This document shows positions 7,747 to 14,763 of a stretch of DNA of 42,152 nucleotides, in pieces. Each line of letters starts with the position of its first letter. The first letter of the stretch is position 1. This stretch comes from JADLHS01 sp964539515 (GTDB lineage: Bacteria; Verrucomicrobiota; Verrucomicrobiia; Limisphaerales; JADLHS01). Both the position numbers and the translations under genes were made by a program. The DNA lies in the NCBI GenBank assembly GCA_964539515.1, contig CAZIJO010000019.1:1-42152 (forward strand), given 5' to 3'. Under the pieces are notes generated by a model that did not search any database, was not told the DNA's origin, and saw only the letters and a list, made by a program, of their open reading frames with translations.

Positions 7747-8865
7747 ATGCGAATTCTCATTGCCACAGTTACGGCCGGCGGCGGACACCTCGCCGCTGCC
7801 GCCGCGCTGGAGGAAGCCTGGCAGATCCTGCGGCCCGACGACGTCGTCGAGCGGGTTGATCTGGTGAAATTCTTTTCGCCGTTGCACCGCAAGATTCACG
7901 CGGAGGGTTACGTGAAGCTCGTCGAACGCGCTCCGGAACTGTGGGGCATGATTTTCGCCAAGACCGACGATCCTGTGGTGGCGCGCAAGCTCAACCGGAT
8001 CCAGCAATTATTTCCCAGCCGGTCGCGCGGTCGTTTTGCGCACTTCGTGAAACAGTTCCGGCCCGATGTGGTGCTTTGCACGCATTACGCGCCGGTGGAA
8101 GCCTTGGGGGAGATGCGCCAGAAGCGAACGGCCACCCCACCTTTCGTCGTCAGCATCGTCACCGATTTCGAGGCGCACGCGCTCTGGATGGATGCCGGGG
8201 TGGATCTGTACTGCGTGGCCGCGGAGGAAACCAAGGCGCGGCTCCTGGCCCGCGGGGCCGCGGCGGCCGACGTGGTCGCCACCGGCATTCCCATCGCGGC
8301 AAAGTTTGCGGCAAAGTTGGATGCCCCGGCGGTTCGCAAGTCGCTCGGCCTGCGGGACGACTTGCCGACGCTGCTCGTGCTCAGTGGCGGATTCGGCATG
8401 GGGCCGGTGGGGAAGATCCTTCATCAGCTCGATAAAGTGGAGCGCGAGTTTCAATCGCTCGTCGTCTGCGGACGGAACGAGAAGCTGCGGCGGGGGCTGG
8501 CGGCCGAGGACCGGAAGCATCCGACGCGCGTGTTGGGTTTTGCGTCCAACATGCACGAACTGATGGCAGTGGCGGATTTGATCATAACCAAGCCCGGTGG
8601 GTTGACTTCCTCCGAGGCGCTGGCCTTGGGCAAACCGCTTTTCATCCTCGATCCCATTCCCGGCCAGGAGGCGGCCAACAGCGATTTCCTCCTCGAACGC
8701 GGCGCCGCCGTAAAAGTGAACCGGGTGGAGGATTTGCCCTTTCGCGTTGAGCAACTGCTGGGCTCGAAAAAACTGGCGGAGATGGCGAAGGCGGCCAAAG
8801 CGCTCGGCCGAGTCAAGGCCGCCGTCTCAGTTTGCCGCGAAGTGTTGAAACGCGTCGAGGCATGA
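7747..8865 (+). CDS. Processive diacylglycerol/MGDG-type glycosyltransferase (GT28, MurG-like)
   Basis: A 372-residue GT-B fold protein. The N-terminal domain begins MRILIATVTAGGGHLAAAAALEE, the glycine-rich acceptor-site loop of the MGDG synthase N-terminal family, followed by SPLHRKIHAEGYVKLVERAPELWG. The C-terminal donor-binding domain has LVLSGGFGMGPVGKIL, VLGFASNMHELMAVADLIITKPGGLTSSEALALGKPLF and PIPGQEAANSDFLLERGAA. This is the classic GT28 nucleotide-sugar site with the TKPGG(L)T-SEAL motif. Family members such as YpfP/UgtP add hexoses to diacylglycerol in the inner membrane; the sugar and lipid cannot be read here. It overlaps the next gene (App1-like lipid phosphatase) by four bases, ATGA, suggesting a lipid-remodelling pair. 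Confidence 0.88.
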   Translation: MRILIATVTAGGGHLAAAAALEEAWQILRPDDVVERVDLVKFFSPLHRKIHAEGYVKLVERAPELWGMIFAKTDDPVVARKLNRIQQLFPSRSRGRFAHFVKQFRPDVVLCTHYAPVEALGEMRQKRTATPPFVVSIVTDFEAHALWMDAGVDLYCVAAEETKARLLARGAAAADVVATGIPIAAKFAAKLDAPAVRKSLGLRDDLPTLLVLSGGFGMGPVGKILHQLDKVEREFQSLVVCGRNEKLRRGLAAEDRKHPTRVLGFASNMHELMAVADLIITKPGGLTSSEALALGKPLFILDPIPGQEAANSDFLLERGAAVKVNRVEDLPFRVEQLLGSKKLAEMAKAAKALGRVKAAVSVCREVLKRVEA

Positions 8866-10049
8866 GCGAGGGGCGGATCAGTTCGGGTCCGATAGTTTCG
8901 CCATCTTTGGGCGAGCGCTTTCACCGTGCCTTCTGCGGATTCCTAACCTTGCTGCCTGCGCTGATGCCTCTTGCCGGCACCGGCGTCGCTCAAGAAACAA
9001 AACTCAAGACCGATGAGCAGATCGTGTTCTATCCGAGCACGGCCCAGCGCGTCGCAGGACAGCCAAACCTGTGGCGCACGGAGATCCGGGGTTGCGTCTT
9101 CGAGCCGGAGAAGCGTGGCATGTCACTGGCGACGTTGCGCGCGGCGCTGGGGTTGAAGGATGTCGAAATGACCGCGGCCGAGGAGAAAGTCCTCAACGAA
9201 CGAGCGCGGCTGTTTCTCGTGGACCACGAGCGCGGGAAAGAAATCTTTATACTTGTTGGGGGGAAGGTTTTCCCTGCCGGCAGGTCGGGAGCGGATGGGA
9301 GGTTCGCCAGCCCGGTTATGTTGAGGGATGCGGAATTGGAGCACCGGTCTCCGACCCGGCGCGATTATGGCCCTGGCTCCGAACACGCCGGGTCGGAGAC
9401 CGGCGCTCCGTTCACGGCGGCACTCAGAGCAGGGGAGATGCGAGTTTTCTCCGGCGAGGTCTTCCCTTTAGAACCCGAAGGCCTGAGCGTGATCTCGGAC
9501 ATTGACGACACCATCAAGATCACCGAGGTGCGCGATCGCCACGCGACGTTGCGCAATACGTTCCTGCGCGAGTTTCAACCGGTGGCCGGGATGGCGGAAT
9601 TTTATCAAGCGCTGGCCCGGTCAAATGGCGTGGCTTTCCACTATATCTCCGCCAGCCCTTGGGAGCTGTACGAGCCGTTGGCGGTGTTCGTCCGGACGAA
9701 CGGGTTTCCGGCCGGCACTTTCGCGCTAAAGCCGTTTCGCTGGAAGGACAAGAGCTTCTTCAGCCTGTTCACGGACCCGGAGAAATACAAACCCAATGTC
9801 ATCGAGCCGCTCTTGAAGCAATTCCCCAAGCGGAGGTTCATCCTGATTGGTGATTCCGGCGAACGCGACCCGGAGATTTACGCGGCCCTCGCGCGGAAGT
9901 TTCCCCGGCAGATCGGGCGCATCTGCATTCGTGATGTGACGGGGGAATCGGCGGGTGTGGAGCGCTACCAAAAAGCCTTCCGCGAAGTGCCGGGTAACAT
10001 GTGGCAGATTTTCCGTGAACCAGGCGAATTGAAGTTCGCGTCCGAATGA
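8862..10049 (+). CDS. App1-like phosphatase (DUF2183), probably phosphatidate phosphatase-like
   Basis: A 395-residue HAD-like protein. The nucleophile motif is DIDDTIKITEVRD, matching the App1/DUF2183 family of Mg2+-dependent phosphatidate phosphatases. It is followed by FHYISASPWELYEPL and FILIGDSGERDPEIYAAL, the remaining HAD motifs. A hydrophobic stretch near residue 25-45 (AFCGFLTLLPALMPLAGTGVAQ) looks like a signal peptide, so the enzyme probably acts outside the cytoplasm. The start at 8862 shares ATGA with the stop of the upstream glycosyltransferase gene; that, and the signal peptide position, decide the start. Between about residues 150 and 190 the sequence is not family-like and is encoded by a long inverted repeat (9338-9409) that keeps the frame open. 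Confidence 0.85.
   Translation: MSEGRISSGPIVSPSLGERFHRAFCGFLTLLPALMPLAGTGVAQETKLKTDEQIVFYPSTAQRVAGQPNLWRTEIRGCVFEPEKRGMSLATLRAALGLKDVEMTAAEEKVLNERARLFLVDHERGKEIFILVGGKVFPAGRSGADGRFASPVMLRDAELEHRSPTRRDYGPGSEHAGSETGAPFTAALRAGEMRVFSGEVFPLEPEGLSVISDIDDTIKITEVRDRHATLRNTFLREFQPVAGMAEFYQALARSNGVAFHYISASPWELYEPLAVFVRTNGFPAGTFALKPFRWKDKSFFSLFTDPEKYKPNVIEPLLKQFPKRRFILIGDSGERDPEIYAALARKFPRQIGRICIRDVTGESAGVERYQKAFREVPGNMWQIFREPGELKFASE
9338..9409. repeat. 24-bp inverted repeat inside the App1-like gene
   Basis: Left arm 9338-9361 and right arm 9386-9409 are reverse complements with one mismatch in 24, separated by 24 bases. The arms carry GGTCTCCGACCCGGCG. The element lies wholly inside the coding sequence and reads through in frame. 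Confidence 0.9.
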
Positions 10050-10069
10050 GTTTTCGCTAGTTTTGGCCT

Positions 10070-10867
10070 GTGGCGAAACCAACTTCCATCGAGCTCCCGG
10101 GTGTGCCGCCGATGCCGATTCTCTACGAGGACCGGTCGGTGCTGGCCATTGACAAGCCGCGCGGCTGGATGCTTGTGCCGTATTCGTGGCAGAAGACGAA
10201 TTGGAATTTGCAGGCCGCCATCGTGTCCTCCATCGGCGCGGGGGATTTCTGGGCGCGGTCGCGCGGTTTGAAGTTCCTCAAGTTTGTGCACCGGCTGGAT
10301 GCGGAAACGACCGGTATCCTGCTGTTCGCCAAAAGCCCGGGCGCGGTGGAGTCGTATTCGGATTTGTTTGAGGATCGGCAGATGGAGAAGACGTATCTGG
10401 CGGTTGTGGAAGGCGTGCCGCGGGAAATGGAGTGGACGTGTCACCTGAAACTCGGGCCCGCACCTGGCCAGATCGGACGGATGCGCGTCGATGAACGCGA
10501 GGGGAAGGAAGCGGAGACGCATTTTCGTGTGCTGCAAACGAATGACGGGGGTAGCCGCCGACGTGAGGAGACGGAATCGGACCAACAGGCCAAATCAAAT
10601 GTCCGCCTCGTTACGTCGGCGGCTACGTCCCTTATTGAAGCTCACCCGCTCACGGGACGCACTCACCAAATCCGGCTGCACCTTGCGGAGACCGCTGGAC
10701 CGGTTGTGGGGGATGACATCTACGGCCGACGGGAGAGGGGCGGCAAACTCGGACTGCGGGCGGTGCGACTGGCATTTCCCGATCCGTTCACCCGCCGCCG
10801 CGTTGAGATTCGCGCGCCCGTCGAAGCATTTTGCCGCGAATATGGATTCGACATTCCCAAGCTTTAA
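10070..10867 (+). CDS. RluA-family pseudouridine synthase
   Basis: A 265-residue pseudouridine synthase. Conserved parts are VLAIDKPRGWMLVP, the catalytic FVHRLDAETTGILLFAKS (Asp in HRLD), EKTYLAVVEG and the C-terminal HPLTGRTHQIRLHLAETAGPVVGDDIYG. It converts specific uridines in rRNA or tRNA; the target base is not predictable. There is no N-terminal S4 domain, as in RluA and TruC. The start is GTG at 10070, the only start giving a complete N-terminus. Between FRVLQTN and SLIEAHPLTGRTHQ, where relatives have a short loop, there is an extra segment of about 30 residues encoded by a 25-bp inverted repeat (10551-10626). The loop is far from the HRLD motif, so activity is probably kept. Confidence 0.9.
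   Translation: MAKPTSIELPGVPPMPILYEDRSVLAIDKPRGWMLVPYSWQKTNWNLQAAIVSSIGAGDFWARSRGLKFLKFVHRLDAETTGILLFAKSPGAVESYSDLFEDRQMEKTYLAVVEGVPREMEWTCHLKLGPAPGQIGRMRVDEREGKEAETHFRVLQTNDGGSRRREETESDQQAKSNVRLVTSAATSLIEAHPLTGRTHQIRLHLAETAGPVVGDDIYGRRERGGKLGLRAVRLAFPDPFTRRRVEIRAPVEAFCREYGFDIPKL
10551..10626. repeat. 25-bp inverted repeat inside the RluA-type gene
   Basis: Left arm 10551-10575 starts GTAGCCGCCGACGT; right arm 10602-10626 is its reverse complement with three mismatches in 25. The 26-base centre and both arms are translated in frame, adding an Arg/Ser/Thr-rich loop to the protein. Confidence 0.9.
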
Positions 10868-10885
10868 GGCAGAGTTCGCGCCCAC

Positions 10886-11464
10886 ATGGAAAGTATGGCT
10901 GCATCCCCGCCGGCAAAAACCGGCATGGTAATCTGCGAAACGGAACTGATTCAGTTCCGGCAATCGGGAATTCACGGCACGGGTGGTTATGCCCGTAAGG
11001 ATATTCCCGCTAGCACGCGGGTCATCGAATATGTCGGCGAGCGAATCACCAAGGCGGAATCCCACCTCCAGTGCGAAGCCGACAACGTTTATATCTTCAC
11101 CCTGGACGAGGAGTTCGATCTCAACGGCAATGTGGATTGGAATCCGGCGCGTTTTTTGAACCACGGTTGCGCCCCCAATTGCGAAACCGAATTGGACGAA
11201 GGGCGCGTCTGGGTGCTCGCCTTGCGGGATATCCGGGCCGGGGAAGAGTTGACCTTCAATTACGGCTACGGCCTGGAGGAGTATGCGGATAATCCCTGTC
11301 ACTGCGGGGCGCCGAACTGCGTGGGTTTCATTGTGGCGGAGGAGTTTTTCGACCAGGTGCGGACACCGGTTGGGGGTGGGCCAGCATCCGGGAGTTCGGT
11401 CCTCGCGCCGACCAACGCACGACCGGTGCAGGAAAGCTTGCAGTCGTGCTCCGCCTCGCAGTAA
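10886..11464 (+). CDS. SET domain protein-lysine methyltransferase-like
   Basis: A 192-residue stand-alone SET protein. SET-N reads GIHGTGGYARKDIPASTRVIEYVGERIT. The SAM/lysine channel motif is ARFLNHGCAPNCE (N-H-x-x-x-x-N form). The C-terminal EELTFNYGYGLEEY carries the conserved ELTFNYGY, and a post-SET cysteine cluster CHCGAPNC follows (C-x-C-x4-C), which with the NHGC Cys would bind Zn. These are the eukaryotic-type elements, and all are intact. Target unknown; bacterial SET proteins can modify histone-like or ribosomal proteins. About 40 residues after the post-SET segment are low complexity. It sits 18 bases after the RluA-type gene and 9 bases before purN. Confidence 0.88.
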   Translation: MESMAASPPAKTGMVICETELIQFRQSGIHGTGGYARKDIPASTRVIEYVGERITKAESHLQCEADNVYIFTLDEEFDLNGNVDWNPARFLNHGCAPNCETELDEGRVWVLALRDIRAGEELTFNYGYGLEEYADNPCHCGAPNCVGFIVAEEFFDQVRTPVGGGPASGSSVLAPTNARPVQESLQSCSASQ

Positions 11465-11473
11465 GTAGCGGGT

Positions 11474-12103
11474 ATGAACGGCAACCCACCATTTCGGCTC
11501 GGCGTGCTCGGCTCGGGCAAAGGCTCGAACTTTGTCGCCATTGCGGATGCCATTGCGGCGGGAAAAGTGCCGGCCCAAATTGCCATCGTATTGAGCGATG
11601 TGGCGGAGGCGGGAATCCTGGCGCACGCCCACGCGCGAAGGCTTCCCGCGCAATTCATCGCGCCCGGAAAATTCCGAACGAAGCTGGATGAGGACGCCGA
11701 GCGCGCGTATGTCCGTGCCCTGCAGGAGGCGCACGTGGATTTGGTCGTGCTTGCGGGATTCATGCGCGTGCTCAAAGGTGACTTTCTTCGGGCGTTTGAG
11801 GGGCGGATCGTAAATATCCACCCATCCTTGCTGCCGTCCTTTCCCGGTTTGGAGGCCTGGAAACAGGCGCTCGATCACGGCGTGAAGTTGACGGGTTGCA
11901 CCGTGCATTTCGTGGATGCCAGCGTTGACTCCGGCGCGATCATCGGCCAGCAAGCGGTGCCGGTGCTGGACGATGACACCACGGCCACGCTGCATGCGCG
12001 GATTCATGCGGCGGAGCATGAATTGTATCCCCGGTGCGTGGCGGCACTTGCGCGGCGTGAAATTTTGGTGCAGGGACGGCGCGTGATTCACAAACGAGCG
12101 TAG
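11474..12103 (+). CDS. purN: Phosphoribosylglycinamide formyltransferase 1
   Basis: A 209-residue GART enzyme that transfers the formyl group of 10-formyl-THF to GAR, the third step of purine synthesis, in the cytosol. Seen: the GAR phosphate loop LGSGKGSNF, the AGFMRVLKGDFLRAF helix, the catalytic IVNIHPSLLPSFPG (Asn and His) and GCTVHFVDASVDSGAI with the catalytic Asp. Length and motif order are standard. The start ATG at 11474 follows GTAGCGGGT. The stop codon TAG (12101-12103) lies inside the left arm of a palindromic repeat, so the repeat may have replaced the native gene end. The final residues (RRVIHKRA) still resemble the family C-terminus. Confidence 0.95.
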   Translation: MNGNPPFRLGVLGSGKGSNFVAIADAIAAGKVPAQIAIVLSDVAEAGILAHAHARRLPAQFIAPGKFRTKLDEDAERAYVRALQEAHVDLVVLAGFMRVLKGDFLRAFEGRIVNIHPSLLPSFPGLEAWKQALDHGVKLTGCTVHFVDASVDSGAIIGQQAVPVLDDDTTATLHARIHAAEHELYPRCVAALARREILVQGRRVIHKRA

Positions 12104-12218
12104 CGGCGTTCGGCCGAAAGCCGGCATCTTGTCTGGAAGTTGGCCGGATGCGGGCAGCGCTCGGTCGGCCGACCGCTGCGTGCATTCTGTTTCCGGCGCT
12201 CTGCCGAGACGCCGCTAC
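12100..12218. repeat. Palindromic intergenic repeat overlapping the purN stop codon
   Basis: Outer arms: 12100-12124 (GTAGCGGCGT...) and 12193-12218 (...ACGCCGCTAC), imperfect reverse complements. A perfect 14-bp palindrome CGGTCGGCCGACCG lies in the middle (12162-12175). The left arm starts with GTAGC-GCCG-type sequence, similar in kind to the arms of the repeat in the RluA-type gene. It may also act as a terminator-like structure after purN, though there is no T-tract. Confidence 0.75.
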
Positions 12219-12306
12219 ATCCGATGAGCTGGCCACCCCCAAAAGAAACAGGTCGCTTTAGCGCGATGGACTTGGCTGAGGAATCCCGCTAGGCTGGAAC
12301 TAATTT

Positions 12307-13188
12307 ATGAGCAGCAAGAAAATCCTCCGTTTCGGTTTGCCCAAGGGCAGCTTGCAGGATGCGACCGTGCAAAAGATGGCCAAGGCTGGCTGGAACATTT
12401 CCGTCAGCAGCCGTTCCTACATTCCCTATGTGGACGATCCCGAGATGGAAATCCGGCTCATCCGCGCGCAGGAAATCAGCCGCTACGTGGAACACGGTTA
12501 TCTGGATTGCGGCATCACGGGCCACGATTGGATCATCGAGAACGGTTCGAAAGTCCACGAAGTGGGCGAGTTTCTGTTCAGCAAAGCCACCCGCAAACCC
12601 GCCCGCTGGGTGCTGTGCGTGCCGGAGAATTCACCGGTTAAATCGGTGAAGGACTTGAAGGGCAAGCGCATCGCGACCGAAGTCGTCAACCTCACGAGGA
12701 AGTATTTGCGGAAACACGGTGTAAAAGCCGAGGTGGAATTCTCGTGGGGCGCCACCGAGGTGAAGGCGCACGAACTCGTGGATGCCATCGTCGAAGTCAC
12801 CGAAACCGGTTCGTCGTTGCGGGCGAACAAGCTGCGCATCGTGGACGAATTGCTCAGTTCCACGCCCCGGCTCATTGCGAATCAAGCTGCGTGGAAGAAC
12901 CAGTGGAAGCGGCAGAAAATCGAGACGATTGCCCTCCTGCTCAAGGGTGCGCTCGAAGCCGAGACCAAGGTCGGCTTGAAGATGAACATTGCGGAGAAGA
13001 ATTTGCCGAAGCTGCTCCAGAACCTGCCGGCGCTACGCAATCCGACCATCTCCAACCTCAGCCTCAAAGGCTGGGTGGCCGTGGAGACGATCATTGATGA
13101 GCACATCGTGCGGGAATTGATTCCGGCCCTGAAGGCCGCGGGCGCGGAAGGGGTCACCGAGTATCCGCTGAACAAGGTGGTTTACTGA
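12307..13188 (+). CDS. hisG: ATP phosphoribosyltransferase, long form
   Basis: A 293-residue HisG, first enzyme of histidine synthesis, condensing ATP with PRPP. N-terminal LRFGLPKGSLQDAT, the DCGITGHDWIIENG segment and KRIATEVVNLTRKYL match the periplasmic-binding-like catalytic domains. The PRPP loop is EVTETGSSLRANKLRIVDEL (E-x-x-x-T-G-x-T/S-L-x-x-N). The length and the C-terminal domain ending LIPALKAAGAEGVTEYPLNKVVY identify the long hexameric form with an ACT-like regulatory domain that senses histidine; it does not need HisZ. No other his gene is nearby. A start at 12307 gives the normal N-terminus. Confidence 0.95.
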   Translation: MSSKKILRFGLPKGSLQDATVQKMAKAGWNISVSSRSYIPYVDDPEMEIRLIRAQEISRYVEHGYLDCGITGHDWIIENGSKVHEVGEFLFSKATRKPARWVLCVPENSPVKSVKDLKGKRIATEVVNLTRKYLRKHGVKAEVEFSWGATEVKAHELVDAIVEVTETGSSLRANKLRIVDELLSSTPRLIANQAAWKNQWKRQKIETIALLLKGALEAETKVGLKMNIAEKNLPKLLQNLPALRNPTISNLSLKGWVAVETIIDEHIVRELIPALKAAGAEGVTEYPLNKVVY

Positions 13189-13276
13189 AATCTCCGCCGA
13201 GTCGACCTCGCATCATCGTTTGCACGGGGGCGTAAGTGCAGGTCGAGGAATAGGCAACAATGGCGACGCAATGGCG

Positions 13277-13294
13277 AGTCAACTCAACATGATT
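13277..13294 (+). repeat. Left 18-bp direct repeat of the transposon
   Basis: Exact copy of the sequence at 14716-14733. The flanking bases differ (GTCGCG here, TGCATC at the right copy), so the match stops at 18 bases. Confidence 0.9.
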
Positions 13295-13302
13295 GTCGCG
13301 TT

Positions 13303-13361
13303 GCGAGCAAAGGCGAACAGTGTGCGAGCAAACCCGGACGGGTGTGCGAGCAAAGGTGAAC
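13303..13361 (+). repeat. Three-copy GCGAGCAAA array at the left transposon end
   Basis: Copies begin at 13303, 13324 and 13346. They are spaced about two helical turns apart, as expected for cooperative binding of a transposase on one DNA face. Confidence 0.85.
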
Positions 13362-13365
13362 ACTC

Positions 13366-13430
13366 CCGCCCCTACGGGCCTGGAGGAGGCCGGAGCGTAG
13401 CGGAGGCCGACGAAAGGCCCGTAGGGGCGG
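13366..13430. repeat. 15-bp perfect inverted repeat at the 5' edge of the transposase frame
   Basis: CCGCCCCTACGGGCC at 13366-13380 is exactly complementary to 13416-13430, with a 35-base centre. It could hide or attenuate the start region of the transposase message, or be a separate repeat that landed there. Confidence 0.85.
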
Positions 13431-13475
13431 AAGACCGCGCTCGCCAACTTCGCGTCGCACCCGCATCCTCGCGGC

Positions 13476-14663
13476 CTTGAAAAACATTATCGTCAACTCG
13501 CTCATCGTCTCGGCGCGCCCCTGATCCGTGAACTCCTCGCCGCTTTCCGCCGCGACGAAGTCTCCGCCACCGTCGCCACCGAAAAACTCGGCCTCGGCCG
13601 CACCCGCTTCTACGAACTCTACGCCGATTATCTCCGCGCCGCCGCGCGCCAGCAGGCCGCTCACTGGACGCCAGGCATTTCGGGAGGAGACCACGCGCCA
13701 GACTGGCCTCCAGACGTCGCGCCGCTCCTGCGCAAGCTGCTCTCGACCCAACCGCCCGCCCCCTATCGCTGCGCCGCCTCCGAAGTCCACCGCCGCCTCG
13801 GTCTCCAAATCGATCCCGCCACCGTGCGCCGCTGGGCCATCGCCCACCGGTTGGCCCATCCCAACCCTGCGCCGCGCCCACCGGCCTCGCTCCGCCGCTG
13901 GCAATGCCTCAAAATCGGCGCGCTCTGGCAACTCGACGCCACGCCGCATCGCTGGTTCCCTGGCGACAAAAAACAGTATCCCCTCCTGGACCTGCTCGAT
14001 GACTGCTCGCGCGTCTGCACCGGCGCCACCATTTATCACGGCGAAGATCTCCTGGCCAACTTTGACTTCCTCCCCGCCGCCTTCAACGAACACGGCCTGC
14101 CGCTCGAGCTCTACGTCGATTGCCACAGCTTTTTCTTTCCCCAGCGTCCCGACGCCCTGACGCAACTTGGGGCCGCCCTCCACTTTTACGGCGTCTCCCT
14201 GCGCTATGCGCGAACGCCGCAGGCCAAGGGCAAAATCGAACGCCAGCACCAATACTGGCAGGGCCGCCTGCCCGCCCTCTTCGCCGCCGAATCCATCGCC
14301 ACGCCCGCCGCCGCCAATGCGCTCCTGCCGGCCTTGCGCCGTTCTCGTAACGCCCACGAAATCCACCGCGAACTCCAGCTCACCCCCAACGCCGCCGCCC
14401 GCGCCGCCCAGCGCGAACAACGCAGCGTGCTGCGCCCCGTTCCGCGTTGTGCCTGGTGGCCTTATGTCTGGAGCGTCCGCACGGCCATCAAAGTCGGCCC
14501 AGACGGGCGCGTGCCCATCGGCCACGAACGCTTGCGCGTCGGCGTGGCCGCGGGCACACGCATCCTCCACTGCCTCCAGCCCAATGGCACCATCAGCATC
14601 CTTGCCCACGAGCCCAAGGCCGGAGAACGCCCCGCACTCCTCCTCCAAATCCGCGCCCGTTAA
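13476..14663 (+). CDS. DDE integrase-core transposase, start codon unclear
   Basis: The frame open from 13425 gives recognisable protein from about 13476 (LEKHYRQLAHRLGAP...). An N-terminal helix-turn-helix-like part (VSATVATEKLGLGRTRFYELY) is followed by a retroviral-type integrase core. The first Asp is in ALWQLDATPHRWF, the second in LYVDCHSFFF, and the Glu in GKIERQHQYWQ. The C-terminus (WPYVWSVRTAIKVGPDGRVPIG) resembles the beta-barrel of Mu/IS481-type transposases. There is no in-frame ATG before 13824, which would remove the N-terminal domain. An ATG frame from 13289 ends at a TGA at 13478-13480, and a +1 shift at CCT-TGA would join it to the transposase frame. The gene is therefore either started at a rare codon, expressed by frameshift, or 5'-damaged. 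The reading strand is rich in C and poor in G compared with neighbours. Confidence 0.75.
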   Translation, partial: LEKHYRQLAHRLGAPLIRELLAAFRRDEVSATVATEKLGLGRTRFYELYADYLRAAARQQAAHWTPGISGGDHAPDWPPDVAPLLRKLLSTQPPAPYRCAASEVHRRLGLQIDPATVRRWAIAHRLAHPNPAPRPPASLRRWQCLKIGALWQLDATPHRWFPGDKKQYPLLDLLDDCSRVCTGATIYHGEDLLANFDFLPAAFNEHGLPLELYVDCHSFFFPQRPDALTQLGAALHFYGVSLRYARTPQAKGKIERQHQYWQGRLPALFAAESIATPAAANALLPALRRSRNAHEIHRELQLTPNAAARAAQREQRSVLRPVPRCAWWPYVWSVRTAIKVGPDGRVPIGHERLRVGVAAGTRILHCLQPNGTISILAHEPKAGERPALLLQIRAR

Positions 14664-14667
14664 TTCC

Positions 14668-14702
14668 GTCCGCCTTTGCTCGCACGCTTTTGTCCGCCTT
14701 TG
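14668..14702 (-). repeat. Inverted copies of the transposon motif at the right end
   Basis: GTCCGCCTTTGCTCGC (14668-14683) is the inverse of the left-end motif. GTCCGCCTTTG (14692-14702) is a second, partial copy 24 bases on. Confidence 0.85.
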
Positions 14703-14715
14703 AATTCCTCACGAC

Positions 14716-14733
14716 AGTCAACTCAACATGATT
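14716..14733 (+). repeat. Right 18-bp direct repeat of the transposon
   Basis: Exact copy of 13277-13294; together the two define the element's outer limits. Confidence 0.9.
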
Positions 14734-14763
14734 TGCATCCTGCCCTGCAATTAGGCATCATCG

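Larger units (their letters stand above)
13277..14733 (+). mobile_element. IS-like transposon with DDE transposase, motif arrays and 18-bp flanking direct repeats
   Basis: The element is bounded by two exact copies of an 18-bp sequence, AGTCAACTCAACATGATT, at 13277-13294 and 14716-14733. Just inside the left copy are three copies of GCGAGCAAA at 13303, 13324 and 13346 (21-22 bp apart), two of them extended to GCGAGCAAAGGYGAAC. Just inside the right end are one full inverted copy (14668-14683) and one partial copy (14692-14702). A single transposase frame fills the interior. Arrays of subterminal transposase-binding sites recall Mu/Tn7-like elements more than simple IS ends. The 18-bp repeat is long for a target-site duplication. 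Confidence 0.75.

Noticed and set aside
13284..14648. Minus-strand frame of 454 codons opposite the transposase
   Set aside because: Gly/Ala/Arg-rich antisense translation of a C-rich coding strand; the plus strand has the DDE motifs.
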